DNA of 64,000 nt from Flavobacteriales bacterium UBA3364 (GCA_002360495.1 DEQO01000196.1:1-64000), one strand, 5' to 3'. Numbered from the stretch's first letter, positions 29,390 to 38,810 are shown. Notes: generated by a model from the letters alone, not told the origin. Numbers and translations are program-made.

Positions 29390-32194
29390 TCAAAAGCTGA
29401 TATACTCTTCTTTATAACCTCTCTTGAGCGTCTCGCTCTTTTTCTTTCGGTAGTAGTGGTACTTCCGCATGTTATCCAAACAACGGTAGATCTTCTGCAA
29501 TTGGCCATAGCAGTCCACGAACTGCATATGGTCTTTCGGGTAACGCTGCTTGATCTTGCGTAGCAAATTGAGTGCACGGGATTCGGCCTCCTGACATCTT
29601 TCGCTCTGAACAACGAGGTCAATGGCATATTTCTCGTACTCCAACTCCTGCAAAGCGTCCAAATGGGCCAGACCTTTGAGCGAGTCCGCCAATTGGTGGA
29701 GCATCTGGACGTCTCTGCTGTTCCACCTTCCGCAACTGGCCGCTCGGATCGCCAGCAGGGCAAACTTGGCTTCACCAGGTCGGTACAGGTCACTCCCTGT
29801 ATTCCATGCCTGGTGCGAAAGCGAGTCGGCCGCCCTGCTGTAACCTTCGGCATTGCGGAGGATCAATGCGAGTCGCAGTTGAGCGTCCACCACGTGCCGG
29901 CTCGGACCACTGTGCGCGTCTTCTTCAATGGTGAGGGCAGCGTGCGCGTGACGGATAGCTTTAGAATCCTTCCCGGCCGTCGCATAGAGTTGGGCCAGCA
30001 GATCGTGATCCGCGACCAACTCGCTATGGTCCAGCCCCTGGTCGGCAGTATCCAAGGTCAATGCTGTCCGGGCAGCTTTGATAGCCTCATTGAAATTGTT
30101 CAAGGCGGCATACCTTTTCGCCATGCTGTAATACATGCCCGATCCCGCTGCGGTATCCAATTGCTCCACCACGTTCAGTTCAAGGTCGAGGGCCCTTCTC
30201 TCGTGGGTTATAGCGGCTCGCTTGTTCCCTGCGCATCGGTGTACCTCAGCTATATCTTTGTGGATCTCGGCCAGACTGACCTTGTTGGTGGTAAGGTCCA
30301 AGGCCTTAAATAAGGAGTTCAACGCGGCATCATATTCCCCTCGTTGGATGCTGATATTCGTCTCGATACTCCGTATCGTGGTCCGTATGTCATCCCATAG
30401 GATCTCATCGTATCCCTGGATGTCCGAACATAATTCATCTGCTTGGTCCAGTTCGTCCAAGCCCTGACAGACCGCAGCCAAGTTCATCTTGGCCTGCAGC
30501 ACCTCCGGATGCGCTGGTACACGGTTGAGCATGCTCAGGCGCATGGCCTCTTCCATATGTGGCTTCGCCTCCATGGGCCGCCCTTGATGAAATAGCAAGG
30601 CGGCATAGGCCTGCTGGGCGCCGGCTAGCTCCGGATGGTCTGGTCCGGAGATCTTCAACCTCATGTGGAAGGCTTTTCGGGTATAGGCCTCCGCGAGGCG
30701 ATACTCCCGCAATCGGTAATGGACGCCGGCAGCATCCATGTAGCATTGGGCAAGTTCTTCGCCAGGGGCGCTCTTTGTGTAGGTCTCCCAAATAATGATC
30801 ACCTGGCGCAACATGTCCCTGGCTTTCTCCAGTTCACCAATTTCCGCCTCAACAATGGCCAACGCCCTCATGAGGGACAGGTAAACTCTAGGGTATCCTG
30901 TCCAGTGCACGGCGGTATCCTTGGCGATAGTCTCGAAGAGGACCTTCGCTTGCTCGAATTCCTTGTTCTGTGCTAGAATATCACCGCGTAGGAATTGGAT
31001 ACAAGCCCGTTCCGATGCATCGATACTGTCGGACGCATCTACGACAGCAATGGCCATTTGCAGCAGAGAATCAGCCTCGTAGTACCGCCCGATACCTGCG
31101 AGCACTTGCCCTTGTTCGGTCAAAAGAACGGCTCGGACCTCGTCCCAAGCAGCGTGCCGGATGGGGCAATAGGAATGTGCTGTCCGCAAATGATCCAAAG
31201 CGGCCTGGTAATGTCCCATGCGTTTCTCGATCTCTGAAAGGGACCGGAGCCTGCGTATCAGGCCCAAGGTATCCTCCCCAAGATGCTTCCTGTGTATCTC
31301 CCACGCTTTGTAGGCACAGGCGCGCGCGCTATCCAGCTTGTATGCCGTGAGCAAGAGGTCGTACTTGATGCGGTACGCGCTCAAGAGTTGGCGGAAGCGT
31401 TCGCGGGCCTTTTCTTCGGCCTGCTCGGCATCGTGCAAGGCGGCATCCAGTTGCTCGTTGCTCAGGATGTGCAGCACAGCCTCGAGGCCCGCCTTGGACT
31501 CCAGTTGGCGCACTGCATTGCGCACCAGGTCCGAGCAAAGATCGAGGTTGAGGCGGGCCAGGTAGGCGGCCATGGTATCCAATTGCTGGCTTACCAGGGC
31601 ATATTTGCGTTCAATGCTATCGCGTTCCAAGGTTAGGCGATCCAATTCTGCACGGCTGAGGTCCTTTTGGGCGCGCAGGCGATCGTTCTCCCCCACAGCC
31701 AGCCGATAGATTTCCTCGTTCTCGGCTTCAAGCAGCCCTGCGTAGCGCAGCTTTGCCGCACGCAGTTCACCCTTATCGCACACGGTGATGGTCATGGCCT
31801 CCTCGGTGGCCAGGGGTACACGGGCCGCTGCGAGCACATCGGTGTTGACGACTTCGATAGGTCGGCTACCATGCGCTGTATCGCCCACGGCGATATCGGC
31901 GCGCTCACCCGGTAACTTGGTGGCGAAGCGCAAGGTGAAGGCCCCCGCCGAAGTGGACCGCGTGGCGTTGGCATCGGAAGCCTTCACCAACACACCAACC
32001 GCAGGTGCCAGGCCGCTGTTCTGGAACACGATGCGCCCCGATAGCGTAGCTGACTGCGGCAGGGCCTGGTCAGCCATGGATATGGCGAGTACCAGTAGGA
32101 GCAGTCGCAGCCGGAGGACAGCCCTGAATCCTGCAACGATCGGTCCGTTCACTGCCTGTTCGCTTTGAAGTATTTCGCTCAGCCCTGCGGTCAT
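29390..32194 (-). CDS. Exported TPR protein with N-terminal beta-sandwich (paralogue 2)
   Basis: 934 residues from the ATG at 32194 (a GTG at 32215 is possible). A hydrophobic export signal (RLRLLLLVLAISMADQALPQ) is followed by a carboxypeptidase-regulatory-like beta-sandwich (GRIVFQNSGLAPAVGVLV ... DANATRSTSAGAFTL) and the conserved block ITVCDKGELRAAKLRYAGLL. A coiled coil (RLRAQKDLSRAELDRLTLERD) and the motif QLDTMAAYLARLNLDL lead into about 700 residues of TPR-type helical repeats. It is a diverged tandem paralogue of the next gene. No enzymatic motif. Probably a periplasmic protein-binding scaffold. Confidence 0.75.
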   Translation of the reverse strand: MTAGLSEILQSEQAVNGPIVAGFRAVLRLRLLLLVLAISMADQALPQSATLSGRIVFQNSGLAPAVGVLVKASDANATRSTSAGAFTLRFATKLPGERADIAVGDTAHGSRPIEVVNTDVLAAARVPLATEEAMTITVCDKGELRAAKLRYAGLLEAENEEIYRLAVGENDRLRAQKDLSRAELDRLTLERDSIERKYALVSQQLDTMAAYLARLNLDLCSDLVRNAVRQLESKAGLEAVLHILSNEQLDAALHDAEQAEEKARERFRQLLSAYRIKYDLLLTAYKLDSARACAYKAWEIHRKHLGEDTLGLIRRLRSLSEIEKRMGHYQAALDHLRTAHSYCPIRHAAWDEVRAVLLTEQGQVLAGIGRYYEADSLLQMAIAVVDASDSIDASERACIQFLRGDILAQNKEFEQAKVLFETIAKDTAVHWTGYPRVYLSLMRALAIVEAEIGELEKARDMLRQVIIIWETYTKSAPGEELAQCYMDAAGVHYRLREYRLAEAYTRKAFHMRLKISGPDHPELAGAQQAYAALLFHQGRPMEAKPHMEEAMRLSMLNRVPAHPEVLQAKMNLAAVCQGLDELDQADELCSDIQGYDEILWDDIRTTIRSIETNISIQRGEYDAALNSLFKALDLTTNKVSLAEIHKDIAEVHRCAGNKRAAITHERRALDLELNVVEQLDTAAGSGMYYSMAKRYAALNNFNEAIKAARTALTLDTADQGLDHSELVADHDLLAQLYATAGKDSKAIRHAHAALTIEEDAHSGPSRHVVDAQLRLALILRNAEGYSRAADSLSHQAWNTGSDLYRPGEAKFALLAIRAASCGRWNSRDVQMLHQLADSLKGLAHLDALQELEYEKYAIDLVVQSERCQEAESRALNLLRKIKQRYPKDHMQFVDCYGQLQKIYRCLDNMRKYHYYRKKKSETLKRGYKEEYISF

Positions 32195-32224
32195 GGTGCC
32201 GAACGAACTTACCACACCGGACGA

Positions 32225-34984
32225 TTATGCCGCGAGCTTTCCATGCAGTCCGGCTCTCCAGTCCTCAAATCTTGAGCGCAGGCGTGCTGCCCTGCGGCGG
32301 TGCTTGCGCTCATTGCGCTGGTCATTCAAGGTCATAAACATGTTAGCGAGGTATTCATGAACACGGATGAGCGAAGTGCTCCGCTTGCCATAGTGCTGCC
32401 TGGTGCGTTGTAGGACATCGAGCCCAAGTTCCACCGCCTCTTCATATCGGCCGAGGGCGAAGAGTGCCCGGCTCCGTTCATTATCAAACCGCAGGCTATC
32501 GAGTACGTCGTACGCCCCAACGTGGTGACCGCCCATGCTCTCCCTCAAGCGATCCAGGGCGTAAGCGGTATCGGCGCGGGCAACGCGCCTTGCGGCTTTC
32601 AAGAGCAGGAGCCGTACCCGTGGATCGGGAGAAGGGTCCAGGGATCTTTGCATGTCGACCGCTTCACGAAGAAGGATGAGCGAGGTGTCCTTGCGGTCCA
32701 AGTCCCAGAAGACATCGGCCACCCGGTCAATAGCACTGACCAGGTGGGTATGCGGTTCCGAATGGGACCGATGCTCAATAGCGAGCTGTTCAAGGGCGTG
32801 GGTGTAGCCTTGCGCACAACTGTCCACGTCGCACAGGACGTTGGCCAGCTCATCATGTATATCCCCCAGTTCGTCGTGATCCAATGCCACTTCCCCGTTG
32901 GCCAGCGATAAGGCCGCCCGAAATTCCTTCAGCGCGGCTAGTTCGTCATCCAGCCAGCTCAGCTGTCGGCCGCGGGCCATGTGCAATGTGTGGTCGTCCG
33001 GGTATTCGGCCTCCGCTAGGGCGTAGTGACGGCATGCTTGAATACGTTCACGTTGTGCTTCGTCAGGTCGCTTCAAACAATTCAACACGAAGGCCCTGCT
33101 GGCATGGGCCTCGGCGATGAAGGAACGGTTCGTACACGATGCTTCGCCCCATAGGGCCATCAGCGTATCAACGTACGCCAAAGCGACGTCGTGCTGCCCG
33201 GTGAAGGTTGCGTTCTCTGAAAGCAACTCAAGCGTTGAGGCCGTGCGGTGGGTAATTTGCCGGCTATCCTGGCGCAGGGCACGCTGTGCATAGGGTCGGG
33301 CTTCATAGAAACGGCCCAGGCGGTGTAGGATGGCCGCATGGTTACGGTAGGCCTGCACCAGATCCAGGTGGTGCTTTGCCACTACGGGTTCCATTAGGCG
33401 GATGGCATCGGCGTTTGCTTGGAGTGCCTCCTCATAGCGTTCACCGTCCATGAGGATAGCCGCGATCAGCACTTGGTTCTGGGCCAGCCCGACATGGCCG
33501 GGAGGAAGGAACTTCGTGTTCAATGCCATCGCACGCTTAGCGTAACCCTCTGCTAGGGCTAACTTATTCTGGGCATAAGAGCATCCTGCCAGATTAAAAT
33601 AAAGACCGGCCAATTGCATGTCCCTGGGTAAGGGGATATTCTCCCAGAGTAATGCACTCATGCGCAGGTAATGGTATGCGCTGTCCAGGTCATTCCTTGA
33701 TTCATAGTAAGCCACACCTATGTCCGCCAGGATACTACAAACCAGAAAACCATCATCGGGCATCGTGAAGGTGTATTCTTCGATGATGTGCTTGTTCAAG
33801 GCCAGGAATTCCTCCATACGGCCTAAGTGCCCCAGACAAACACCCCGCTCCCGCTCCGCTTGGATGTATCGCAGAGTGTCCACTGTTTCCACTCGTTCCA
33901 ATGTGCGGAGTTGCATATCCGCGTGGCGCAGGGCTTCATCATAGGAGCCCAGGTATATGGAACGCGCAGCGGCCAGCCAGTAAAGGTTTGCCAGTACACG
34001 CGGGTCCAAAGCTGGCATCAGCTCACCGAGCTCGACTGCTCGCTGCCAGTGCACTCGGGCACTATCCCATTGGGAGGTCATGAACTCGGTTCCTTCCAGC
34101 AAGACCAGGGTTTGTATCAGGCTGGCAGTATCGGCTGGCAGGTAGTGTTCGCGGAGCCTTAGCAGGGCTCGCAAATCGTGAACGGAACTATCGAATTGCC
34201 CATCTGCGAAGAGTGCTTGGGCCCGCACCCCGTAGGCTTCAGCCAGCTGCTCGAATCGATCAGTGGCTTTACGTTGCATGCCCTCAGCCTCTTCAAACGC
34301 AGCGTTCAACGCCTGGCTGGTGAGGATATCCAGGATAACAGTTATATCACCGTTCGTTTCCGAGCGATGTAAGGCCTCGCGCACAAGGGCCGAAGCCTGG
34401 TCCAGGTTGATCCGGGCAAGATAAGCGGCCATGGTGTCCAACTGCTGACGCATTGAACGAAAGCGCTCTTCCAAACTATCCCGTTCATGAACGAGCGCAT
34501 GAACCGCCGCAGCGGATAGATCACTCCGCTTCAATGCTACTTCATTGGCAGCCAAGGCTTCGTTATGTCTTCGGGAGCTCTGCCGCTCCAATAAGTTGTA
34601 GAAGCGCAACTTGGCCTCGTATAGCTGTCCCTTGTCACAGACCACGATGACAAGCGGCTCCGCGGATGCGTTCCCTAGCCGCGCGCCCTCCAACACTTCA
34701 CGGTTCACCACTTCAATTGCGCGACCAAAGCGTGCAGTGTCACCGACGGTAAGGTTTACACGGTCACCGGGAACTTTGCTCGCATACGTCAATGTAAAGG
34801 CCCCGGAGATCGTGGATCGAGTAGCATTGGCATCATCCGATTTCACCAGCACACCGATCGCTGGCTGTGAACCGCTGTTCTGGAATACGATGCGTCCTTG
34901 CAGTTGTGTGCCTTGTGCAAGGAGTGCAGGGGCAAACAGCAGCCAAAGCCACCCAACCAGTGCGCTGTTCACCTGCCCAACCAT
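32225..34984 (-). CDS. Exported TPR protein with N-terminal beta-sandwich (paralogue 1)
   Basis: 919 residues with a short signal peptide (MVGQVNSALVGWLWLLFAPALLAQ). Same architecture as its downstream neighbour: beta-sandwich (GRIVFQNSGSQPAIGVLVK ... ANATRSTISGAFTLTYASK), block IVVCDKGQLYEAKLRFYNLL, coiled coil, QLDTMAAYLARINLDQ, then TPR repeats such as RRYALAEAEYP and RPYAQRALRQDS. Its start lies inside the end of the upstream membrane protein gene (16-base overlap), and it ends some 30 bases before paralogue 2. Function unknown; the three genes probably form one complex. Confidence 0.75.
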   Translation of the reverse strand: MVGQVNSALVGWLWLLFAPALLAQGTQLQGRIVFQNSGSQPAIGVLVKSDDANATRSTISGAFTLTYASKVPGDRVNLTVGDTARFGRAIEVVNREVLEGARLGNASAEPLVIVVCDKGQLYEAKLRFYNLLERQSSRRHNEALAANEVALKRSDLSAAAVHALVHERDSLEERFRSMRQQLDTMAAYLARINLDQASALVREALHRSETNGDITVILDILTSQALNAAFEEAEGMQRKATDRFEQLAEAYGVRAQALFADGQFDSSVHDLRALLRLREHYLPADTASLIQTLVLLEGTEFMTSQWDSARVHWQRAVELGELMPALDPRVLANLYWLAAARSIYLGSYDEALRHADMQLRTLERVETVDTLRYIQAERERGVCLGHLGRMEEFLALNKHIIEEYTFTMPDDGFLVCSILADIGVAYYESRNDLDSAYHYLRMSALLWENIPLPRDMQLAGLYFNLAGCSYAQNKLALAEGYAKRAMALNTKFLPPGHVGLAQNQVLIAAILMDGERYEEALQANADAIRLMEPVVAKHHLDLVQAYRNHAAILHRLGRFYEARPYAQRALRQDSRQITHRTASTLELLSENATFTGQHDVALAYVDTLMALWGEASCTNRSFIAEAHASRAFVLNCLKRPDEAQRERIQACRHYALAEAEYPDDHTLHMARGRQLSWLDDELAALKEFRAALSLANGEVALDHDELGDIHDELANVLCDVDSCAQGYTHALEQLAIEHRSHSEPHTHLVSAIDRVADVFWDLDRKDTSLILLREAVDMQRSLDPSPDPRVRLLLLKAARRVARADTAYALDRLRESMGGHHVGAYDVLDSLRFDNERSRALFALGRYEEAVELGLDVLQRTRQHYGKRSTSLIRVHEYLANMFMTLNDQRNERKHRRRAARLRSRFEDWRAGLHGKLAA

Positions 34985-36513
34985 AGCTCGATAGGACCTG
35001 ACCGCGGGCGGTATTCTTCGGTGATGGAACTTCCGTCGGGTGCAGTGACAGTGAGGAGATGGAGCGGGCGTCGCATATGGTAGGGGAGCTCCACTTGGAA
35101 CGTGCCATGCATATCGGTCTGTACAACCGTGTCTGTACTTACCTGGACCGTGGCATGGGGGAGGGGAGCGAGCCCTTTGGCATTGCGCAGTATACCCATG
35201 ACCTTGGCCAGTTCTTCGTCAGGCACCAGTTCGATCGCGTGATCTCCCTCGGCAATAACAAGCGTGTCCAATCGGCTTTCCCAATACATGCCATCCACCC
35301 GGATACCGACCGCAGCGCCCCGCAGCTCGGCTGGGAGATCGCGGAAAATGATATCTGTCGCCGAGGTGGCCTTCTTGGAAATAGAGCCACGCTCGGTAAT
35401 GATGGTGATCTCCATTGGGAACGTGAATGCCGGATAGTCGAGCGCAAGTGCAAGGTCGGCCGGTCGATGCAGGCTTAGGCTCATTGTAAACGGCGCCTGG
35501 CTTTTCCAAATGGACCAGACCACGAGGGCCACTAGAACAGCGGCTGATCCGAAGAGCACGATGACCCGGTGTTTGTGGATCCAATTCTCCCGCAGTGCAC
35601 TGTCGAAACCGCGGCCGAGGATGAGAAACTCCTCTGCCGTGACACGGATATTCGCAATATCCGCGCGCGAACGCTTGATCTCCTCGATGATCACATCAAG
35701 ACGTGCCTTTAGTTCAACCGTCCAGGAGTCCAACGCGGCGCGCACTACATTCTCGGCCATTGCCTCGTTCCCTTTGCCGAACCAGGCATTGATATCGTCC
35801 GGCGTGATGTAGTGTGACGAGCCCTTCGGTTCCTCTAGCGGTTTTGATATCCGGACAAGGAGCTGCTCGTTCTGTAGTTTCAGGTCTTCGATCCCCTGTA
35901 GTATGGCGTTATGCAGTTGCTTGTTATAAGCGATCAGTGCCGCATTGTTCTCCGGCTGTTTCAGTAGTTCCCCAAGGCATAGCTGCAACTGTTCCGCGAA
36001 ATGCGAGCGCACGAATTCCTCGAACGCTTGCGGAACAGGATCACGCCTTTCATCGGTCTGGAGGACCTTCCATCGGTCGATCACAACGTCTGCATCGAAT
36101 GGTCTTCCGATCATCTGCATCACCTCCTCGTTGTCGACCTTGAGCAATTTGAAGTTGGATGCTATCCGTTTCCGCATCAGGGCGACCATGGCTGCGCTCT
36201 CCTTTCTTTCCTGTTTGGTACTCAACTGTTCCGCATACAGCGTCCCCAGGTTCTGTATGGTCCAATCCAGGGCCTTCATCACGAGCTTCTGTAGGTCGTG
36301 GTTAAGCAACGTCGGATGTGGGGAACGGAGGAATGCGCGTTGGAATTTCCTGTATTCCAAACGGTCGATGTAGCCACTTGCCAGATTAGCGGCGATGTTA
36401 CCGAACACCGCCTCGACCATCTTGCTGTTCACCACTTGGCTAAGGCAGGCCAGGCCCGTAGCGAGAGCGATGCTACCGAACTGCGCTGCGACATCTTTGA
36501 TATTGTCGTTCAT
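34969..36513 (-). CDS. Single-pass membrane protein with helical cytoplasmic and beta periplasmic domains
   Basis: 514 residues from the ATG at 36513. Residues 1-300 are soluble and alpha-helical with no P-loop (MNDNIKDVAAQFGSIALATG at the start, SRADIANIRVTAEEF at the end). Residues 316-337 form one membrane helix (VIVLFGSAAVLVALVVWSIW). Residues 340-514 are a beta-rich domain ending in a sandwich with VQTDMHGTFQVELPYHM, similar in kind to the N-terminal domain of the two TPR proteins. The layout fits a transmembrane signal transmitter or effector. I do not recognise the family. Start overlaps the stop of the damaged WYL gene as ATGA. Confidence 0.7.
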   Translation of the reverse strand: MNDNIKDVAAQFGSIALATGLACLSQVVNSKMVEAVFGNIAANLASGYIDRLEYRKFQRAFLRSPHPTLLNHDLQKLVMKALDWTIQNLGTLYAEQLSTKQERKESAAMVALMRKRIASNFKLLKVDNEEVMQMIGRPFDADVVIDRWKVLQTDERRDPVPQAFEEFVRSHFAEQLQLCLGELLKQPENNAALIAYNKQLHNAILQGIEDLKLQNEQLLVRISKPLEEPKGSSHYITPDDINAWFGKGNEAMAENVVRAALDSWTVELKARLDVIIEEIKRSRADIANIRVTAEEFLILGRGFDSALRENWIHKHRVIVLFGSAAVLVALVVWSIWKSQAPFTMSLSLHRPADLALALDYPAFTFPMEITIITERGSISKKATSATDIIFRDLPAELRGAAVGIRVDGMYWESRLDTLVIAEGDHAIELVPDEELAKVMGILRNAKGLAPLPHATVQVSTDTVVQTDMHGTFQVELPYHMRRPLHLLTVTAPDGSSITEEYRPRSGPIELWLGR

Positions 36514-37409
36514 TCCTTGTACGCGCGTTGGTGGTCCGTATATCGTACGTCTTGCAATAGAAGCCGTCCACTGTTTACGGACACCCGGTTTGATGTGCAA
36601 GCACGGGTCATCCTTAGCTTCCGAGTGGTTCGGACTATCCAGAGCCTTCTTAACGCGTTTGGCACGATGCCGCCAAATCCGCCAGTGAGGTGCTTTGTTA
36701 AGCCGATCTTCGAGCTAGTAGGACACCGACCCGGTACAGGCAGCATGCCCTGGTTGTGGTCCAATTCCACGTTGGTGAGGCCCTTGGTTCCCGCTTTGAG
36801 TCCGAATACGAACCAGCGGTTGTTGTCCTGCTTCAGGTAGTAGGGATGGAGGCGCAGTTTCGTGTGTTTCGCCTGTTTGGATCCTTGGGACTTCACCTCC
36901 AGCACCTGTTTGTTGAGGATGGCTTGGAACAGGGTGGTGATGTGCTCGCTGCCCTTCAGGTAGGGTTTCTCTTCGAACTCGATGATCCGCTCTGCGCCCT
37001 GCTTCAACCCGAAGCCTGATTCCAATCGCGCCACCAATTCATCCACCCATGCGAACTGCGGCACGCCCTTGAAGCGGTTCAATGTGAGGAGCGATTCCTT
37101 CAGCTGACTTGCTTCATGCTCATTGAGCGGCCGCTTGTTGGTGCTGAAATCCGGCTCGTTGTAGCGGTACCAGACCCGCTTGCCTTCGTTGTGCCGGTCC
37201 AAGGGGATGGCCCAGCCTTGGTCACTCTCCATGTACTTGATGTCTTCGAAGAGCTGGCGTCGACAAATGCCCTTGTCCTTGCCGGTGTGGACGTAGAGCG
37301 ACTCGTTCACGGCCTCCAACAGGTCCTCCCAGTAATACCGCTTGCCCCCAATGGCGAAGCAGCGGTCCAGGGCTTGGTAGCGGATGAGGGCGTGTTTGTT
37401 GACGGGCAT
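36510..37409 (-). pseudogene. WYL-domain transcriptional regulator, C-terminally disrupted
   Basis: 299-codon frame. Residues 1 to about 220 match the Bacteroidota WYL regulators: start MPVNKHALIRYQALDRC, HTH-region DKGICRRQLFEDIKYMES, YRYNEPDFSTNKRPLNEHE, and the beginning of the WYL domain (KQAKHTKLRLHPYYLKQDNNRWFVFGL). After TKGLTNVELDHNQGM the sequence becomes low-complexity and basic and no longer looks like protein, so the last third of the WYL and WCX part appears lost by deletion or frameshift. WYL proteins such as BrxR and CapW repress defence loci, so an intact ancestor may have controlled this cluster. A shortened functional protein cannot be excluded. Confidence 0.65.
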
Positions 37410-37418
37410 TCCTCAGCT

Positions 37419-37721
37419 TCATCGATACAGATGATCGATCCTGTAGACCATGTTCCAGGGCATTACCTGTTTGAATAAGTCAACAGAACCATCAGCCACC
37501 AACCCCGCTGCCACCGGACCCCTTGGCTTCGCCAACCGAATGCTGCCTCCCCGTCCCCGGCCGCTGACCCGAAGGACTTTTGCCAAAAGGCCTTGCCGGG
37601 TGGTTGCGTAGGTGGCCGCATCCCAGCCAAGAAGTTCGCGGGCCTTGCCGTTGCCGAGGTGCTGGTGTTCGGCCAGGAGGGCCGGCAAGGCTTCTTCGTT
37701 GCGGGTCAAACCACGGTCCAT
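37419..37721 (-). CDS. Small winged-helix-like protein
   Basis: 100 residues from the ATG at 37721, chosen because a -7 box (TATCTTGT, 37727-37734) ends five bases upstream. The centre reads GNGKARELLGWDAATYATTRQGLLAK then GRGRGGSIRL, a small winged helix-turn-helix whose wing is GRGRGGS; similar modules occur at the ends of restriction-modification and other DNA-binding proteins. The C-terminal 30 residues are not conserved-looking. It may be a small regulator or a detached domain of a lost gene. Confidence 0.5.
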   Translation of the reverse strand: MDRGLTRNEEALPALLAEHQHLGNGKARELLGWDAATYATTRQGLLAKVLRVSGRGRGGSIRLAKPRGPVAAGLVADGSVDLFKQVMPWNMVYRIDHLYR

Positions 37722-37726
37722 CGGCA

Positions 37727-37734
37727 ACAAGATA
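37727..37734 (-). promoter_or_regulatory. -7 promoter box of the small winged-helix gene
   Basis: TATCTTGT on the minus strand, five bases from the ATG at 37721. Confidence 0.4.
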
Positions 37735-38008
37735 GCCGGAAGGGCTGAAGCGGCGGCGGGGCGGGGGCGGATGGTGGGTCCGCGATCCGGTGCCGCCGGT
37801 CTGGGGGCAGTGGCCTATCGGCTTCGCCGCCATTTGAACCAGCGTAGCGGATGGCGATCGCTGCCAGGGCCATCGGCATCTGCCTGGAACAAAGGCCGAT
37901 CACCTTGCCGGGCCGGCGGTCAAATTGCTGCCCGGCTGCCCGGGTTAGGAACACTTCATGGTTGATCGTTCCCGAGGCCTGACCTTATCCAGAGCATCCC
38001 CCGGCTAC
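37735..38008. other. Divergent intergenic region
   Basis: GC-rich, non-coding as far as I can see, between the divergent winged-helix and XRE genes. No repeat or strong hairpin noted. Confidence 0.4.
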
Positions 38009-38016
38009 TACCTTGT
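38009..38016 (+). promoter_or_regulatory. -7 promoter box of the XRE gene
   Basis: TACCTTGT, 26 bases before the ATG at 38043, supports that start over an in-frame TTG at 38025. Confidence 0.45.
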
Positions 38017-38042
38017 AGGATGCCTTGCCGAACTCCCCGACC

Positions 38043-38303
38043 ATGACCAAGTGTAAGATCTGCCGTGTCCTGGGCAGGAACATCTATGCGCAGCGCGTGG
38101 CCTATCGATTCACCCAGGAGTATCTCGCCCATGAAGCAGGCATCAGCCAGGGCACCTTCTGCAAGGTCGAGAAGGGCGAGATCGAATTACGGGTCGAAGC
38201 TGCTCTCCGGATCGCCCGGCTCCTCGGTCGCACGATCGAGGAGTTGAGTTCTCCGCAGATGGTGGTGAAGTCACTTGAGGATCGGATGCGCAGGGCAGGA
38301 TAG
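38043..38303 (+). CDS. XRE-family helix-turn-helix regulator
   Basis: 86 residues, a bare Cro/CI-type HTH: RFTQEYLAHEAGISQGTFCKVEKGEIELRVEAALRIARLLG fits the five-helix XRE fold (quoted in pieces: helix 2 YLAHEAG, recognition helix QGTFCKVEKG). A Cys pair (CKIC) lies at the N-terminus. A short tail ends the protein. Bacteroidota encode many such small XRE proteins. It lies 53 bases before the 22-bp repeat array, so the array is a candidate binding region (inference). Confidence 0.8.
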   Translation: MTKCKICRVLGRNIYAQRVAYRFTQEYLAHEAGISQGTFCKVEKGEIELRVEAALRIARLLGRTIEELSSPQMVVKSLEDRMRRAG

Positions 38304-38356
38304 GCGACGCATGCCGCCGTGCGGATCGTGGTTGGGTGGGTCTTCTACCGGCCTGC

Positions 38357-38796
38357 GAGGCAGCTTCGATCGATATAGGCGGCACCTTCGATCGAACGTG
38401 GAGTCAACTTCGATCGACATGGGAGGCACCTTCGATCGAATGTGGAGGCAGCTTCGATCGACATACGAGGCACATCCGATCGAATGTGGAGTCAGCTTCG
38501 ATCGCCATAAGAGGCACATCCGATCGAATGTGGAGTCAGCTTCGATCGACATAGGAGGCACATCCGATCGAATGTGGAGGCAGCTTCGATCGACATAGGC
38601 GGCACTTTCGATCGAATGCGGAGGCAGCTTCGATCGACATAGGAGGCACATCAGATCGAACGTGGAGTCAACTTCGATCGACATAAGAGGCACCTTTGAT
38701 CGAATGTGGAAGCACCTTCGATCGGCATAGGCGGCACATCCGATCGAATGCGGAAGCAGCTTCGATCGAAATGGGAGGCACATCCGATCGAACGTG
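38357..38796. repeat. Array of twenty phased 22-bp repeats (ten 44-bp dimers) with GATC cores
   Basis: Twenty consecutive 22-bp units with no insertions or deletions. Odd units have core TTCGATCGAC followed by ATAG or ATGG; even units have core TCCGATCGAA or TTCGATCGAA followed by TGTG, CGTG or TGCG. Every unit starts with a GAGGCA-like octamer. All 20 units contain GATC at identical phase, and 18 have the full CGATCG. Even units form imperfect palindromes CACAT-N-CGATCG-N-ATGTG. The period is not a multiple of three, so it is not a protein repeat; open frames across it on both strands are by-products. There are no unique spacers, so it is not CRISPR. Confidence 0.95.
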
Positions 38797-38810
38797 GAGG
38801 CCTGCCCGTG

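Noticed and set aside
38357..38796. CRISPR array
   Set aside because: Units are contiguous, with no unique spacers, and there are no cas genes nearby.
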